Shown: in pieces, positions 42,862 to 52,340 of the stretch | Layout of the letters: every line of letters starts with the position of its first letter | How positions within the stretch are numbered: the first letter of the stretch is position 1 | From: Pseudahrensia aquimaris | Lineage (GTDB): Bacteria; Pseudomonadota; Alphaproteobacteria; Rhizobiales; Rhizobiaceae | Direction: 5' to 3' | Assembly: GCF_042676045.1 (NCBI RefSeq) | Contig: NZ_JBHTJV010000002.1 | Coordinates: 434,001 to 498,000, forward strand | Length of the DNA: 64,000 nt | The notes under the pieces: model-generated | Seen by the model: the letters and a program-made list of their open reading frames with translations, nothing else | Told to the model about the DNA's origin: nothing | The model's database searches: none | Position numbers and translations under genes: made by a program

Positions 42862-43658
42862 TGGAACAGGCGCAGGATTTTCTTGACGAAAGCGCAGCCT
42901 TGCGCGGTCTCGTTTCCGATCTGGATGCTTCGGTTTTGCGCAAGCCGACTGCGTTTAAAGGTTGGACCATCGAAGATGTGATCGGCCATCTGCACATCTG
43001 GAACATGGCAGCGGATTTGTCTTTGCGAGACGAGGCCGGTTTCCATGCCTTCTTTTCGCGCGTGGCGGAACAACTGAAGACTGGCTCCATGAAGGCGTTC
43101 GAGCGGGATTATTTAAGCGATCTCACTGGTGCTGACTTGGTATCAACGTGGTGGGAGGGATGTAAGGAATTGGCCGCACATTTTGCCACCGCCGATCCAT
43201 CCGCGCGGGTTGTTTGGGCAGGGCCAAGCATGAGCGTTCGCTCGTCTGCGACTGCGCGGCTTATGGAAACATGGGCGCATGGGCAAGAGGTCTATGATCT
43301 GCTTGGCGTGGAGAGGGTCAACACCGACCGCATCCGCAACATTGTGGTTCTGGGAGTGAACACATTCGGATGGACCTTCAAGGTGAACGGGTTGGATGTT
43401 CCCGACGCCATGCCGCATTTGGTTTTGACCGGACCTTCGGGTGCGGTTTGGACTTATGGAGACGAAAGCGCCCACGAGCGCATTGAGGGTTTGGCGGAGG
43501 AGTTTTGTCAGGTTGTGACGCAAACTCGGAACATCGCCGATACGCGCCTTAGAGTGACAGGCGATACCGCAACGCGCTGGATGGCGCTCGCGCAGTGTTT
43601 TGCCGGCGCGGCCGAGATGCCGCCTGCGCCGGGAACGCGGGTTAGAGCGGTGACTTAG
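42861..43658 (+). CDS. TIGR03084-type metal-binding (DinB/maleylpyruvate isomerase fold) protein
   Basis: A 265-residue protein whose ATG overlaps the GH1 stop (TAATG). It shows the DinB-like helical bundle: FLDESAALRGLVSDLD, KGWTIEDVIGHLHIWNMAAD with a metal-ligand His, and a second His region RLMETWAHGQEVYDLLG (His and x3 spaced). The C-terminus has a small domain with a TDTAT-like strand set. TIGR03084 proteins have no proven reaction. Its place after a glucosidase is unusual, and the 3' end overlaps the convergent peptide-transporter ATPase gene by 17 bases. Confidence 0.8.
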   Translation: MEQAQDFLDESAALRGLVSDLDASVLRKPTAFKGWTIEDVIGHLHIWNMAADLSLRDEAGFHAFFSRVAEQLKTGSMKAFERDYLSDLTGADLVSTWWEGCKELAAHFATADPSARVVWAGPSMSVRSSATARLMETWAHGQEVYDLLGVERVNTDRIRNIVVLGVNTFGWTFKVNGLDVPDAMPHLVLTGPSGAVWTYGDESAHERIEGLAEEFCQVVTQTRNIADTRLRVTGDTATRWMALAQCFAGAAEMPPAPGTRVRAVT

Positions 43659-44637
43659 CGTCGTCGCCTACCAAGTGACACGCAACTTTGTGCCCGCCTT
43701 TTAGCTCGCGCAGCGGCGGTGGGCTGTTTAGGCACATATCCTTTGCAACGGGGCAGCGGTTGGCAAAACGGCAACCTTTGGGCGGGTTGATCGGGTCTGG
43801 CGGATCGCCGGGGATCAGAATGCGCTTTTGTTGCTCACGGCGTTTGCGGTCCACCGATGGCACAGCGGAAAGCAGCGCCGATGTGTAGGGGTGGAGCGGG
43901 TTGTTGAACAGCGACAGCCGATCGGCTTGTTCGACAATTTTGCCCATATACATAACAGCGATTGAGTCAGCCATGTGCTGCACCACGCCGAGATCGTGGC
44001 TGATGAACAGATAGGTGAGACCCAAGTCTTTTTGCAGCTTGCGCAACAGGTTGAGAATTTGCGCTTGCACAGCAACATCGAGCGCCGAGACCGGTTCATC
44101 GCATATGATCAAATCGGGGCTTGTGGCCAATGCGCGTGCAATGCCGATGCGCTGGCGCTGGCCGCCAGAAAACTGATGTGGGAACAGACGCTGTTGTTCG
44201 GGGCGCAGGCCGACGGATTTGAACAGATCATCGACGATTTTCTGGCGTTCGCTGGGCGGTGCAGTCTCTAGGCTGTCGATGGGTTCGCGCACAATGGCTT
44301 CCGAGCGCAGGCGCGGGTTGAGGCTCGCATAGGGGTCTTGAAATATGATTTGAACGCGGGCGCGGGCTTGGCGCAACGCTTCGTCTTTCAGCGTCAGGAA
44401 GTCGTGATCGCCCAGTTGCACCTTGCCCTGATAAGCGCTGACAAGACGGGCGCAGGCAAGCGCAGCGGTGGTTTTGCCGGAGCCGGATTCACCGACGATG
44501 GCGAGCGTTTCGCCCTTGGGCACGGTGAAGGATATGTCGTCTACCGCATAGAGCCATGATTTTCCGCCAAACATGCCGCCACGCTTGACGGGAAATCGGA
44601 CGGATAGATTTTGAACATCGAGAAGGGGCTTGCTCAT
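43642..44637 (-). CDS. Peptide ABC transporter ATPase, DppF/OppF type
   Basis: A 331-residue ATPase from ATG 44637, overlapping the previous stop (TGATG). It has Walker A GESGSGKTT, Q-loop IIFQDPYASLNPRL, signature FSGGQRQR, Walker B LIICDEPVSALDV and a C-terminal oligopeptide-transporter domain with Cys-rich CRFANRCPVAKDMC, which may bind an Fe-S cluster as in related dipeptide ATPases. The frame to 44715 is rejected. Confidence 0.92.
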   Translation of the reverse strand: MSKPLLDVQNLSVRFPVKRGGMFGGKSWLYAVDDISFTVPKGETLAIVGESGSGKTTAALACARLVSAYQGKVQLGDHDFLTLKDEALRQARARVQIIFQDPYASLNPRLRSEAIVREPIDSLETAPPSERQKIVDDLFKSVGLRPEQQRLFPHQFSGGQRQRIGIARALATSPDLIICDEPVSALDVAVQAQILNLLRKLQKDLGLTYLFISHDLGVVQHMADSIAVMYMGKIVEQADRLSLFNNPLHPYTSALLSAVPSVDRKRREQQKRILIPGDPPDPINPPKGCRFANRCPVAKDMCLNSPPPLRELKGGHKVACHLVGDDAKSPL

Positions 44638-45620
44638 CACACCTCCTTCGCAAACCAGCAGGCAGAGGTTTGATCGTCTTTGAACTGTATTTCCGGCGGG
44701 CGCGTCTTGTGGCATTTGTCTTGCGCCATCGAACAGCGGGCGGCGAAAAGGCAGGCATCTCTGCCAAAGTCTTTCAGGCTTGGTACGATGCCCGGCACCT
44801 CCATTAAGTCAGGGCGGTCTTCGGTGAGCGTCGCCATAAGATGCGGCACGCAGGAAATGAGGCCCTTCGTATAAGGATGACGCGGGTGTTCGATGACCGT
44901 ATCGACTGGGCCTTCTTCCGCCTTGCGGCCTGCATACATAACGATCATGCGCTCTGCCATTTCTGCGACCGCGCCCATGTCGTGGGTAATGAGAATGATG
45001 GCAGTACCCGTTTCGCGGCCAAGGTCGCGCAGCAGGTCGAAGATTTGAGCTTGAACCGTGACGTCGAGCGCGGTTGTCGGCTCGTCCGCGATCAGAATTT
45101 GCGGCTGGCATGCAAGTGCGATGGCGATCATCACGCGCTGCCGCTGGCCGCCGGACATTTGGTGCGGGTAGTCGCCGACCCGCGCTTTGGGGTTGGGGAT
45201 GCGCACGGCGTCGAGCAGTTCGATGGCTTTGGCATGGGCGGCGGCGTTGCCGAGATTTTGGTGACGGCGCAGCACTTCAGCGATCTGCTCACCCACGGTG
45301 TAGAGCGGGTTGAGCGAGGTCATTGGTTCCTGGAAAATCATCGAGATCTCGTTGCCACGGATTTCGCGCAGGCGGGCGTCGCTGGCTTGGGTGAGATCTT
45401 CGCCGTTAAACAGAATGGAGCCGGAAGCCACGCGGCCCACATCGGGCAACAGGCCCATCAGCGCCAATGCCGTCATGGATTTGCCGCAACCGGATTCACC
45501 AACGAAAGAGAGCGTTTCGCCGGCGCCGAGTTCGAGCGATAGATCGTCGATCACTGGAGCGACGCCGTCTCGGGTGGCGAGTTCGATGCGCAGATTTTCA
45601 ACCTTGAGAAGCGCAGCCAT
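44637..45620 (-). CDS. Peptide ABC transporter ATPase, DppD/OppD type
   Basis: A 327-residue ATPase: Walker A GESGCGKSM (Ser-Met in place of Ser-Thr), Q-loop MIFQEPMTSLNPLY, signature MSGGQRQR, Walker B ILIADEPTTALDV and C-terminal CLFAARCSMAQDKC cysteines. It overlaps the permease gene by one base and the DppF-type gene by one to three bases. The two ATPases form a heterodimer. Confidence 0.92.
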   Translation of the reverse strand: MAALLKVENLRIELATRDGVAPVIDDLSLELGAGETLSFVGESGCGKSMTALALMGLLPDVGRVASGSILFNGEDLTQASDARLREIRGNEISMIFQEPMTSLNPLYTVGEQIAEVLRRHQNLGNAAAHAKAIELLDAVRIPNPKARVGDYPHQMSGGQRQRVMIAIALACQPQILIADEPTTALDVTVQAQIFDLLRDLGRETGTAIILITHDMGAVAEMAERMIVMYAGRKAEEGPVDTVIEHPRHPYTKGLISCVPHLMATLTEDRPDLMEVPGIVPSLKDFGRDACLFAARCSMAQDKCHKTRPPEIQFKDDQTSACWFAKEV

Positions 45621-46504
45621 TAGCGTTGTCTCAGCTTGGGGTTAAGCGCGTCGTTGAGGCCGTCACCGACGAGCGAAATCGCCAATACGGTGATGAAAAT
45701 GGCAAGCCCCGGCACGGTAACGGTGAAGGACGCGTCCAGAATATATTCGCGGTTGGAGCCAATGATCTGACCCCATGAGACAACGTTGGGATCAGTCAGG
45801 CCGAGGAAGGACAGGCCCGCTTCAAACAGGATCGCGGAGCCGACCATCAAGGCGGCTTGCACGATGATGGGCGGCAGGGCGTTGGGCAGGATGACGGAAA
45901 AGATCAACTTGGCGTTGGACACGCCGGAAGCGCGGGCCGCCATGACGTATTCCAACTCGCGGATGCGCAGGAATTCGGCGCGGGTGATACGGGCAACGGC
46001 TGGCCATGAAACAAGTCCGATCGCCAGCGTTATCATCGGGAGCGATGCGCCGAAGAGGGCGACGATGACCATGGAGAACAACAGCGTCGGCAGCACTTGG
46101 AAAAACTCGGTTATGCGCATCAGTAATTCTTCGACCCAGCCTTTGTAGAAACCTGCCAGAGCACCAATGGTGATGCCTATGAAAACAGTGAGGAAGGCAG
46201 CGGATAGGCCGATGGCGATGGAAACGCGGGCGCCGTGGATGAGCATCGAGAGGAGGTCGCGGCCCAGATAATCGGTGCCAAACAGATAACCTTCTTCTCC
46301 CGGTGCAGACAGCGGTGCCCAGACCATTTCGTAGGGATCGCCGGGATAGACGTAAGGGCCAATGAGACCTGCCAGTGCAATGAGGGTCAGCAAGATCAAT
46401 CCGGCAACGGCAGAGCGGTTCTTGCGGAACATCTCAAAAGCTTCGGAGAATGGCGAACGCGCTTTTTCCAGCGCTTCAGCAGGTGTGAGGTCTTGCTCGC
46501 TCAT
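45620..46504 (-). CDS. Peptide ABC permease, DppC type
   Basis: A 294-residue permease with an N-terminal hydrophilic stretch, a first helix at about 33-55, and the EAA loop LEYVMAARASGVSNAKLIFS. The periplasmic pattern GEEGYLFGTDYLGRDLLSML is typical of OppC/DppC. It overlaps the DppB-type gene by four bases. Confidence 0.92.
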   Translation of the reverse strand: MSEQDLTPAEALEKARSPFSEAFEMFRKNRSAVAGLILLTLIALAGLIGPYVYPGDPYEMVWAPLSAPGEEGYLFGTDYLGRDLLSMLIHGARVSIAIGLSAAFLTVFIGITIGALAGFYKGWVEELLMRITEFFQVLPTLLFSMVIVALFGASLPMITLAIGLVSWPAVARITRAEFLRIRELEYVMAARASGVSNAKLIFSVILPNALPPIIVQAALMVGSAILFEAGLSFLGLTDPNVVSWGQIIGSNREYILDASFTVTVPGLAIFITVLAISLVGDGLNDALNPKLRQR

Positions 46505-47478
46505 CCTTTGCTCCCAACACGGGGGTCAACGAGGCGCAGCGCTAGATCGGTCAGCAGGTTGCCAACGATCACGACAAGTGCAGAGAAGAACAGAATGCCG
46601 AGGATTGTGGGCGTATCGCGTGCGATGATGGATTGCAGGGCCAATGTGCCGAGGCCCGGCCACGAATAGACGGCTTCCACCAGAACCGCGCCGGAGACAA
46701 CGGCGGAGAATTGCAGGCCAGCCAAGGTGATGACGGGCGACAGCGAGTTTTTCAAAGCGTGCTTGAGAACGATTTCGCGTTCGGATAGGCCCTTGGCTTT
46801 TGCGGTGCGGATGTAGTCGGAGCCCAAGACTTCCAGCATGGAAGCGCGGCACAGGCGGGAATAGAGGGCCAGGAAAATCGAGGCCAGCGTCACAGTGGGC
46901 AACACCATGTGATGGGCGATGCTGACGGCTTGCGAGAAGAAGTTTCCCTCGACGGTGACGTCCATCATGCCCGCAACAGGGAAGAGTGGAATTTTTAGCG
47001 AAAAGGCGATGAGCAGCAGGATGCCCGTCCAGAACACGGGTGCGGCATAGCCGAACAACGAAATGCCGGTGACGAGGTAGCTGAGGAAGCCTTTAGGGTT
47101 GCGCGCCGAGAAAACGCCGAGCAACACGCCCACGACGAGCGCCAGAATTTGTGCGGTGATTACCAGCAAAAGCGTTGCCGGGAGCTTTTCGAAAATCAGT
47201 GTGGTGACGGGTTGGTTGTAAAAGAACGAGTAGCCGAGATCGAAGGTCGCAACTTTAGCGATGTAGCTGAATAACTGGACGATGAAGGGCTGATCGAGGC
47301 CGTAATCGCGCCGGATTTGCTCAAGCATTTCCGCGTCTGCGCCGCCAGAAGCCTGGGCGATCGTGTCTGCAATATCGCCCGGTGCCATATGCATCATCGA
47401 GAAATTGAGCACGAGCACGGCGGCGAGCAGCAGCACGGCATAGAAGACGCGGTTCAGGATGGGCAGGACATAGTTCAC
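46501..47478 (-). CDS. Peptide ABC permease, DppB type
   Basis: A 325-residue permease with helix 1 at about 9-30, MMHMAPGDIADTIAQ, the helix block around 100-215, EAA loop SDYIRTAKAKGLSEREIVLK and the C-terminal RLVDPRVGSKG. It is the first permease of the operon, separated from the binding-protein gene by a perfect 13-pair stem-loop. Confidence 0.92.
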   Translation of the reverse strand: MNYVLPILNRVFYAVLLLAAVLVLNFSMMHMAPGDIADTIAQASGGADAEMLEQIRRDYGLDQPFIVQLFSYIAKVATFDLGYSFFYNQPVTTLIFEKLPATLLLVITAQILALVVGVLLGVFSARNPKGFLSYLVTGISLFGYAAPVFWTGILLLIAFSLKIPLFPVAGMMDVTVEGNFFSQAVSIAHHMVLPTVTLASIFLALYSRLCRASMLEVLGSDYIRTAKAKGLSEREIVLKHALKNSLSPVITLAGLQFSAVVSGAVLVEAVYSWPGLGTLALQSIIARDTPTILGILFFSALVVIVGNLLTDLALRLVDPRVGSKG

Positions 47479-47538
47479 AGATGGTGGCCTGTTGCTGACG
47501 GATCAGGCTGCGGCAGGAATGGCCTGCGCAATGAAGGA

Positions 47539-47567
47539 GACGGGCGCAGCATTGTGCTGCGCCCGTC
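47539..47567. other. Perfect stem-loop between peptide-binding and permease genes
   Basis: Arms GACGGGCGCAGCA and TGCTGCGCCCGTC pair over 13 bases with a three-base loop. It starts seven bases after the binding-protein stop on the minus strand. No T-run follows. Confidence 0.75.
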
Positions 47568-47574
47568 GACCATT

Positions 47575-49143
47575 TTACTTCAGATAGACGCGGTCCATCG
47601 GTGAGGATGACGACCAGATGCCTTTGACCGGATTGCCGACCTTATCGGAATAAACCGTGTGATAGGGCAGGGTGTTTAGCCAGTAGACTGGCAGTTCGTC
47701 AGCGACGATTTCCTGAAACTCTTTGTAGAGCGCCTTGCGCTTCACCGGGTCGGTTTCCTTGCCAGCCATTTCCATCAATTCGTCCACGCGGGGGTTTTCA
47801 TATTGCTGCGTGTTGGACCAGATCACGCCCGGTTTGATGTTTTTAGAATCGTATGTGCGGTGGACGCCGATCACGGGGTCACCCCAGTTGAACACGGTGT
47901 CCATCGTCATGTCGAAATCGTGGTTGGACACGGTTTTCGCCCATGTCGGGAAGTCCGGCGAGGCTTTCACTGCTACTTCGATGCCAACTTTTTTAAGCGC
48001 CGCTTTTACGTATTCAGCCTGCGGCTTGATAGAAGGCCAGCCGAAATTGATGGACAGGTCCATTCGTTTGCCGTCTTTCATCGGGAAGCCTGCCTCGTCA
48101 AGCAACGCTGCAGCTTTTTCCAGATCGACGTCGTAGCTGGGCAGATTTGGTTCAGCCAGCGGCGAGCCGGGGTGGATGGGGCCTTTGGCCTCTTGCGCTA
48201 AGCCCTGCATCAGCGCGCCCATGATGAACTTTTTGTCCACGGCATAGGCGATGGCCTGACGCACGCGCTTGTCCGCGAGCGGGCCCTTCTTGGTATTGAA
48301 AGCCAACCAGTCGAGCGCTCCGATGGCCGCATAGCCTTCAGAAGTGACGTTGAGGCCTTCGGCTTTTTCCAGCCGTTTGATGTTGCGCACGGTGTTCATG
48401 AACGGAGCCATGTGCAACTCGCCGTTTTCCAAGCCGATGGAAGCGGCGGACTGGTCTTTGATGATCCGCATCACGATACGGTCGAGGCAGGGCGGGTCCA
48501 TGAAATAGTCGTCGTTGCGTTCAAGGATCACGTGCTGGTCGCGAGTGAATTCAACAAGCTTGAACGGGCCGGAGCCAACAACGTTTTCGGAGTTTTGTGG
48601 ATGGGCCTTGATGTCTTGGCCATCGCCATAAACGTGCTTTGGAATGATCGCCATCAGCTGCGAAGACATGGCTAGCATGAGAGCAGGGTGCGGCTGGGAG
48701 AGTTTCAGAACCGCGGTTTTCGGATCTGGCGTTTCAACCGATTCCACGGGGCCGAACATTGCTTTGAAGGGATGGTTGGCTTTGATCGTCTCGACCGAGA
48801 ACTTCACGTCTTCTGAAGTGATCGGCTTGCCGTCATGGAAGTTGGCGTCCTTGAGCTTGATCGTCACGCTCAGGCCATCGTCAGATGTTGTGACGCTTTC
48901 GGCCAGGTAAGGCTCGGGTTCCCAGCCATCGGTATAGCGAAGCGGTGTTGCGAAGAGCTGTGCGCCCGGCGCGCCAGTGACAACGCCGGACTGAACGGCT
49001 GGATTGAGGTGACGCGGGGTCTGGCCGAGCCATGAAACGAGCGTGCCGCCCTTGTTCGGGCAGGTTTCTGCGAAGGCCGGTGTGGCCGCAAGTGTCCCTG
49101 CCAAGGCGGTGGCGGCGACCAGAGATTTGATGAGTTTGCGCAT
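47575..49143 (-). CDS. Peptide ABC transporter substrate-binding protein, family 5
   Basis: A 522-residue protein with a signal peptide (about 1-25, AFA-ET). It begins CPNKGGTLVSWLGQTPRHLN, has LAESVTTSDDGLSVTIKLKD, NFHDGKPITSEDVKFSVETI and VRQAIAYAVDKKFIM, all typical of family 5 (dipeptide, oligopeptide, nickel, opine). It is the first gene of the five-gene operon and divergent from the amidohydrolase, whose products or substrates may be its ligand. Confidence 0.92.
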   Translation of the reverse strand: MRKLIKSLVAATALAGTLAATPAFAETCPNKGGTLVSWLGQTPRHLNPAVQSGVVTGAPGAQLFATPLRYTDGWEPEPYLAESVTTSDDGLSVTIKLKDANFHDGKPITSEDVKFSVETIKANHPFKAMFGPVESVETPDPKTAVLKLSQPHPALMLAMSSQLMAIIPKHVYGDGQDIKAHPQNSENVVGSGPFKLVEFTRDQHVILERNDDYFMDPPCLDRIVMRIIKDQSAASIGLENGELHMAPFMNTVRNIKRLEKAEGLNVTSEGYAAIGALDWLAFNTKKGPLADKRVRQAIAYAVDKKFIMGALMQGLAQEAKGPIHPGSPLAEPNLPSYDVDLEKAAALLDEAGFPMKDGKRMDLSINFGWPSIKPQAEYVKAALKKVGIEVAVKASPDFPTWAKTVSNHDFDMTMDTVFNWGDPVIGVHRTYDSKNIKPGVIWSNTQQYENPRVDELMEMAGKETDPVKRKALYKEFQEIVADELPVYWLNTLPYHTVYSDKVGNPVKGIWSSSSPMDRVYLK

Positions 49144-49346
49144 GTTTAGGGGCTCCCTTTTACCAAATTAAAGCGGGAGGTGCGGTGCGAGTTTCAACAC
49201 TCGGAAAGGCCACCCCGCTTTTCCAAGTTGAAAGACTGCAACGATAAAGGGCTGTCTGTGAAGGGTATTATTGTATTTTTTTCCAACCCGCTTGCCAAAG
49301 TGCGCGCGGCTCGCAAGTGTTGGGCCATGCAAACGTGGAGAGCTTG

Positions 49347-50999
49347 ATGACCGTCATTTATAAAGCCAAGAAAATCATCACCATGAACCCGGCCCGGCCG
49401 GTAGCAACCCATGTGGCCGTGCGTGACGGGCGAATTCTAGGGGCTGGTTCTTTGGCTGAGCTTGAAGGCTGGGGCGACTACAAACTCGATGAAACCTTCG
49501 CTGACAAGATTATTATGCCGGGCTTGGTTGAGGGCCATTGTCACGCGATGGAAGGGACACTTTGGAAATATACTTATGTGGGCTTCTTCGACCGGATGGA
49601 CCCGCATGGCAAAGTTTGGAGCGGTGCGAAAGACATAGAATCAGTGATCAAACGTCTGCAAGAAGCGGATCAGACGATGGATGACCCCGATCAGCCGCTG
49701 CCCGGCTGGTCGCTTGATCCGATCTATTTTGGCAAGGATGGAGCGGGCGGTGCGCGGGTAACGCGTGAAGACTTGGATCGTGTCTCCACGACGCGGCCCG
49801 TGGGAGTGATGCATGCTTCAGGTCACATACTGAATGTGAACTCAAAGGCGCTGGAACTGGCGGGGCTGTTGAAGCCTGGGTTGAACAATCCGGGAATTCC
49901 GCTCGGTAAGGACGGTTTGCCGACGGGTGAATTGAAGGGACCGGATGTGATGACGCCGGTTGGCATACATGTAGGTTTCGACCGTGACATGCTGGCCTGC
50001 GATGAAGGTGGCTTGATTGACTTTGGGAAACTGTGCGTCCGTGCTGGCGTGACGACTGCGACTGACCTCGCGGCGCGTTTGCCCGACGAAGCCGTGAAGA
50101 TGATGAGTGAGGTGACGGCTCGGAAGAATTATCCAGCGCGAATTGTGCCGCTGCGGTTTCATCACGGCGTGTCGCCAAAGGAATTGATCAATCACGCGCT
50201 TGCACTCAAAGAGCAATCGACCGACAGGCTGCGGCTGGGCAAGATCAAGGTTGTGGTGGACGGGTCTATCCAGGGGTTCTCTGCGCGTATCCGCTGGCCG
50301 GGCTATTATAACGGCGCACCAAACGGGCTTTGGTACATCTCGCCGGAGCATCTGAAGGAAATTCTGGAAGCGGCGCTAAAGCACGACCTGCACGTTCACA
50401 CGCACACCAATGGCGACGAGGCAACGGAGCTTGTGCTGGACACGATGGAGGAGGTTTTGCGGCGCCAGCCTTCCGGCAATCACCGCTTCACGCTGCAGCA
50501 TTGCCAGCTTGCAGATTCCGCACAGTTTCGGCGCATGGCTCGGCTGGGCATGTGTGTGAACCTGTTTGCCAACCATCATTTCTATTGGGGCGATGAACAC
50601 TACAATCTGACCGTTGGACCAGAAAGGGCCACGCGAATGAACGCTTGTGCAACCGCGCTGGAAACGGGTGTGCCGATGACCATTCACTCCGATGCGCCGA
50701 TCACGCCGCTGGGGCCGCTGTTCACCGCATGGTGCGCGGTCAATCGCCTGACGGCGTCCGGGCGCACGCAGGGCGAGGAAGAGAAGATTGATGTAGACGA
50801 AGCGCTTTACGCGATCACCATTGGTGCCGCGTATACGCTCAAGCTGGACGATGAGGTTGGTTCTATCGAGACAGGCAAACGTGCGGACTTTGCGATTCTG
50901 GAAGACGACCCGGAAGAGATCGGCGGCGACAAGCTGAAAGACGTTCGCGTTTGGGGAACCGTGCAGGACGGGCGCATTTTTGCGGCGAGTGATTTGTAG
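49347..50999 (+). CDS. YtcJ-like amidohydrolase (Amidohydro_3)
   Basis: A 550-residue enzyme from ATG 49347 with GGAGAG as ribosome binding site. The metal ligands are in GLVEGHCHAMEG (HxH, about 69-80), HTHTNGDEATELV and the Asp in HSDAPITPLG. The C-terminal EIGGDKLKDVRVWGT strand ends the beta-sandwich. Members hydrolyse amides, carbamates or enamides. It is divergent from the peptide importer (203 bases between) and is followed after three bases by a CobW GTPase, which may load its metal. Confidence 0.88.
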   Translation: MTVIYKAKKIITMNPARPVATHVAVRDGRILGAGSLAELEGWGDYKLDETFADKIIMPGLVEGHCHAMEGTLWKYTYVGFFDRMDPHGKVWSGAKDIESVIKRLQEADQTMDDPDQPLPGWSLDPIYFGKDGAGGARVTREDLDRVSTTRPVGVMHASGHILNVNSKALELAGLLKPGLNNPGIPLGKDGLPTGELKGPDVMTPVGIHVGFDRDMLACDEGGLIDFGKLCVRAGVTTATDLAARLPDEAVKMMSEVTARKNYPARIVPLRFHHGVSPKELINHALALKEQSTDRLRLGKIKVVVDGSIQGFSARIRWPGYYNGAPNGLWYISPEHLKEILEAALKHDLHVHTHTNGDEATELVLDTMEEVLRRQPSGNHRFTLQHCQLADSAQFRRMARLGMCVNLFANHHFYWGDEHYNLTVGPERATRMNACATALETGVPMTIHSDAPITPLGPLFTAWCAVNRLTASGRTQGEEEKIDVDEALYAITIGAAYTLKLDDEVGSIETGKRADFAILEDDPEEIGGDKLKDVRVWGTVQDGRIFAASDL

Positions 51000-51002
51000 G
51001 CC

Positions 51003-51860
51003 ATGGTATCACTGCCTGTTACCGTCATCGGCGGCTATCTGGGGTCAGGCAAGACCACGTTGGTCAACCATCTGCTTCGCGCTGCTGACGGCTTGCGTCT
51101 CGCGATCATGGTCAATGAGTTTGGCGATTTGCCCATTGATGAGGACCTGATCGAAGCCCAAGGCGATGACATGATCGCGCTCGCGGGCGGCTGCGTGTGT
51201 TGTTCCTACGGCGATGATCTGATGGCCGCGATGCAGCAAATGGCAGCGATGGACCCGCCGCCCGATCACATCGTGCTGGAAGCAAGTGGCGTCGCGTTGC
51301 CGGGATCGATCGCATCGTCGCTCTCACTGCTACCGGATGTGGTGGATGATGGGATTGTGGTGGTGGCGGATGCCGAGACGGTGCGTTCTCGGGCCGCGGA
51401 TAAATATATGTATGACACCGTGCTGCGGCAGCTATCGGACGCTGATCTGATCGTTCTCAACAAGGTCGATTTGGTGGACGTTGAAACGCTGGCTGACGTG
51501 CGCGATTGGCTGGCGCAGAAAGCTCCACAAGCATCGATAATCAATTCCGAACATAGCGCTGTTGACCCTTCTCTGATTTTGCAGAGTTTTATCGGGCGGC
51601 CAAGGGGCGCTTATCTGACCAACTCCCACCGAAACCCAATGAAGAGCAAGGTGGTGATTCCAGAAGGGGTCGTTGATGCCGATGCTTTTGCCGAGAGTTT
51701 GGCGCAGCATGAAGGAATTGTCCGCGCGAAGGGGTTTGTATTGAGCGAGAATGGAATGACACTGGTTCAGGTGGTTGGGCAGAGATGGGCCATCAGCACT
51801 GCAGATTCGGGGCGCGAGGTTGGAGTGGTTGTTATCGGATTCGATCTTAGCGGTGTTTGA
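51003..51860 (+). CDS. CobW/COG0523-family GTP-binding metallochaperone
   Basis: A 285-residue GTPase. It has Walker A GGYLGSGKTTLV (10-21), the metal motif GGCVCC (about 62-67), Walker B-like VLEASG and guanine specificity motif NKVDLV. The COG0523 family delivers zinc, cobalt or other metals to enzymes. The three-base spacing to the amidohydrolase gene suggests that this metalloenzyme is its client. The C-terminal domain is shorter than usual and has no His-rich tail. Confidence 0.9.
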   Translation: MVSLPVTVIGGYLGSGKTTLVNHLLRAADGLRLAIMVNEFGDLPIDEDLIEAQGDDMIALAGGCVCCSYGDDLMAAMQQMAAMDPPPDHIVLEASGVALPGSIASSLSLLPDVVDDGIVVVADAETVRSRAADKYMYDTVLRQLSDADLIVLNKVDLVDVETLADVRDWLAQKAPQASIINSEHSAVDPSLILQSFIGRPRGAYLTNSHRNPMKSKVVIPEGVVDADAFAESLAQHEGIVRAKGFVLSENGMTLVQVVGQRWAISTADSGREVGVVVIGFDLSGV

Positions 51861-51911
51861 GCGCTTGCTTCGCTCTCGCCTTACGATAACGTTGTGCGAG
51901 GGAGCGTTTGA

Positions 51912-52325
51912 ATGCCTATGAAGCAGATCATCTATTCGTCTCAACCTTTTGGATTTGACGAGAGTATCCTGAGCAGCGTCTTGAGCGATGCAAGGCGGCT
52001 GAACCGACGCGACGGCATTACTGGCGCGCTCGTGTGCCGCCGTGATCTCTATTTGCAATTGCTGGAAGGGCCGGCGGATAAGGTCACTGAGGCCTATGCC
52101 CGCATCAAACGCGACGACCGCCATGTGAATGTGCGTAATGTTTTTGACGCAACGATTTCCGAGCGGATGTTTGCCGACTGGGATATGCTGCATGACCCCG
52201 CTCAGTCTTTGCACTGGTCAGCGGATCAGGTGGCAAAGGGTGAACTGGACCGTGCCAAGGGCACTGATGTGCGTGAAGTTTTTGAGCGTATTGCAGCTCA
52301 GGCGGTGGCTGACACTTTTACTTAG
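51912..52325 (+). CDS. Stand-alone BLUF blue-light sensor
   Basis: A 137-residue protein consisting of one BLUF domain that binds FAD. The photocycle residues are all present: Tyr8 (IIYSS), Asn31 (RRLNRRDGITGAL), Gln49 (LYLQLLEGP) and Trp90 with Met92 (ADWDM). After position 100 a short helical tail (about 35 residues) is left, as in BlrB and PixD-type short BLUF proteins that signal through protein contacts. It lies 51 bases after the CobW gene on the same strand. The partner is unknown. Confidence 0.9.
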   Translation: MPMKQIIYSSQPFGFDESILSSVLSDARRLNRRDGITGALVCRRDLYLQLLEGPADKVTEAYARIKRDDRHVNVRNVFDATISERMFADWDMLHDPAQSLHWSADQVAKGELDRAKGTDVREVFERIAAQAVADTFT

Positions 52326-52340
52326 TAAGGGCGTCGGCTC

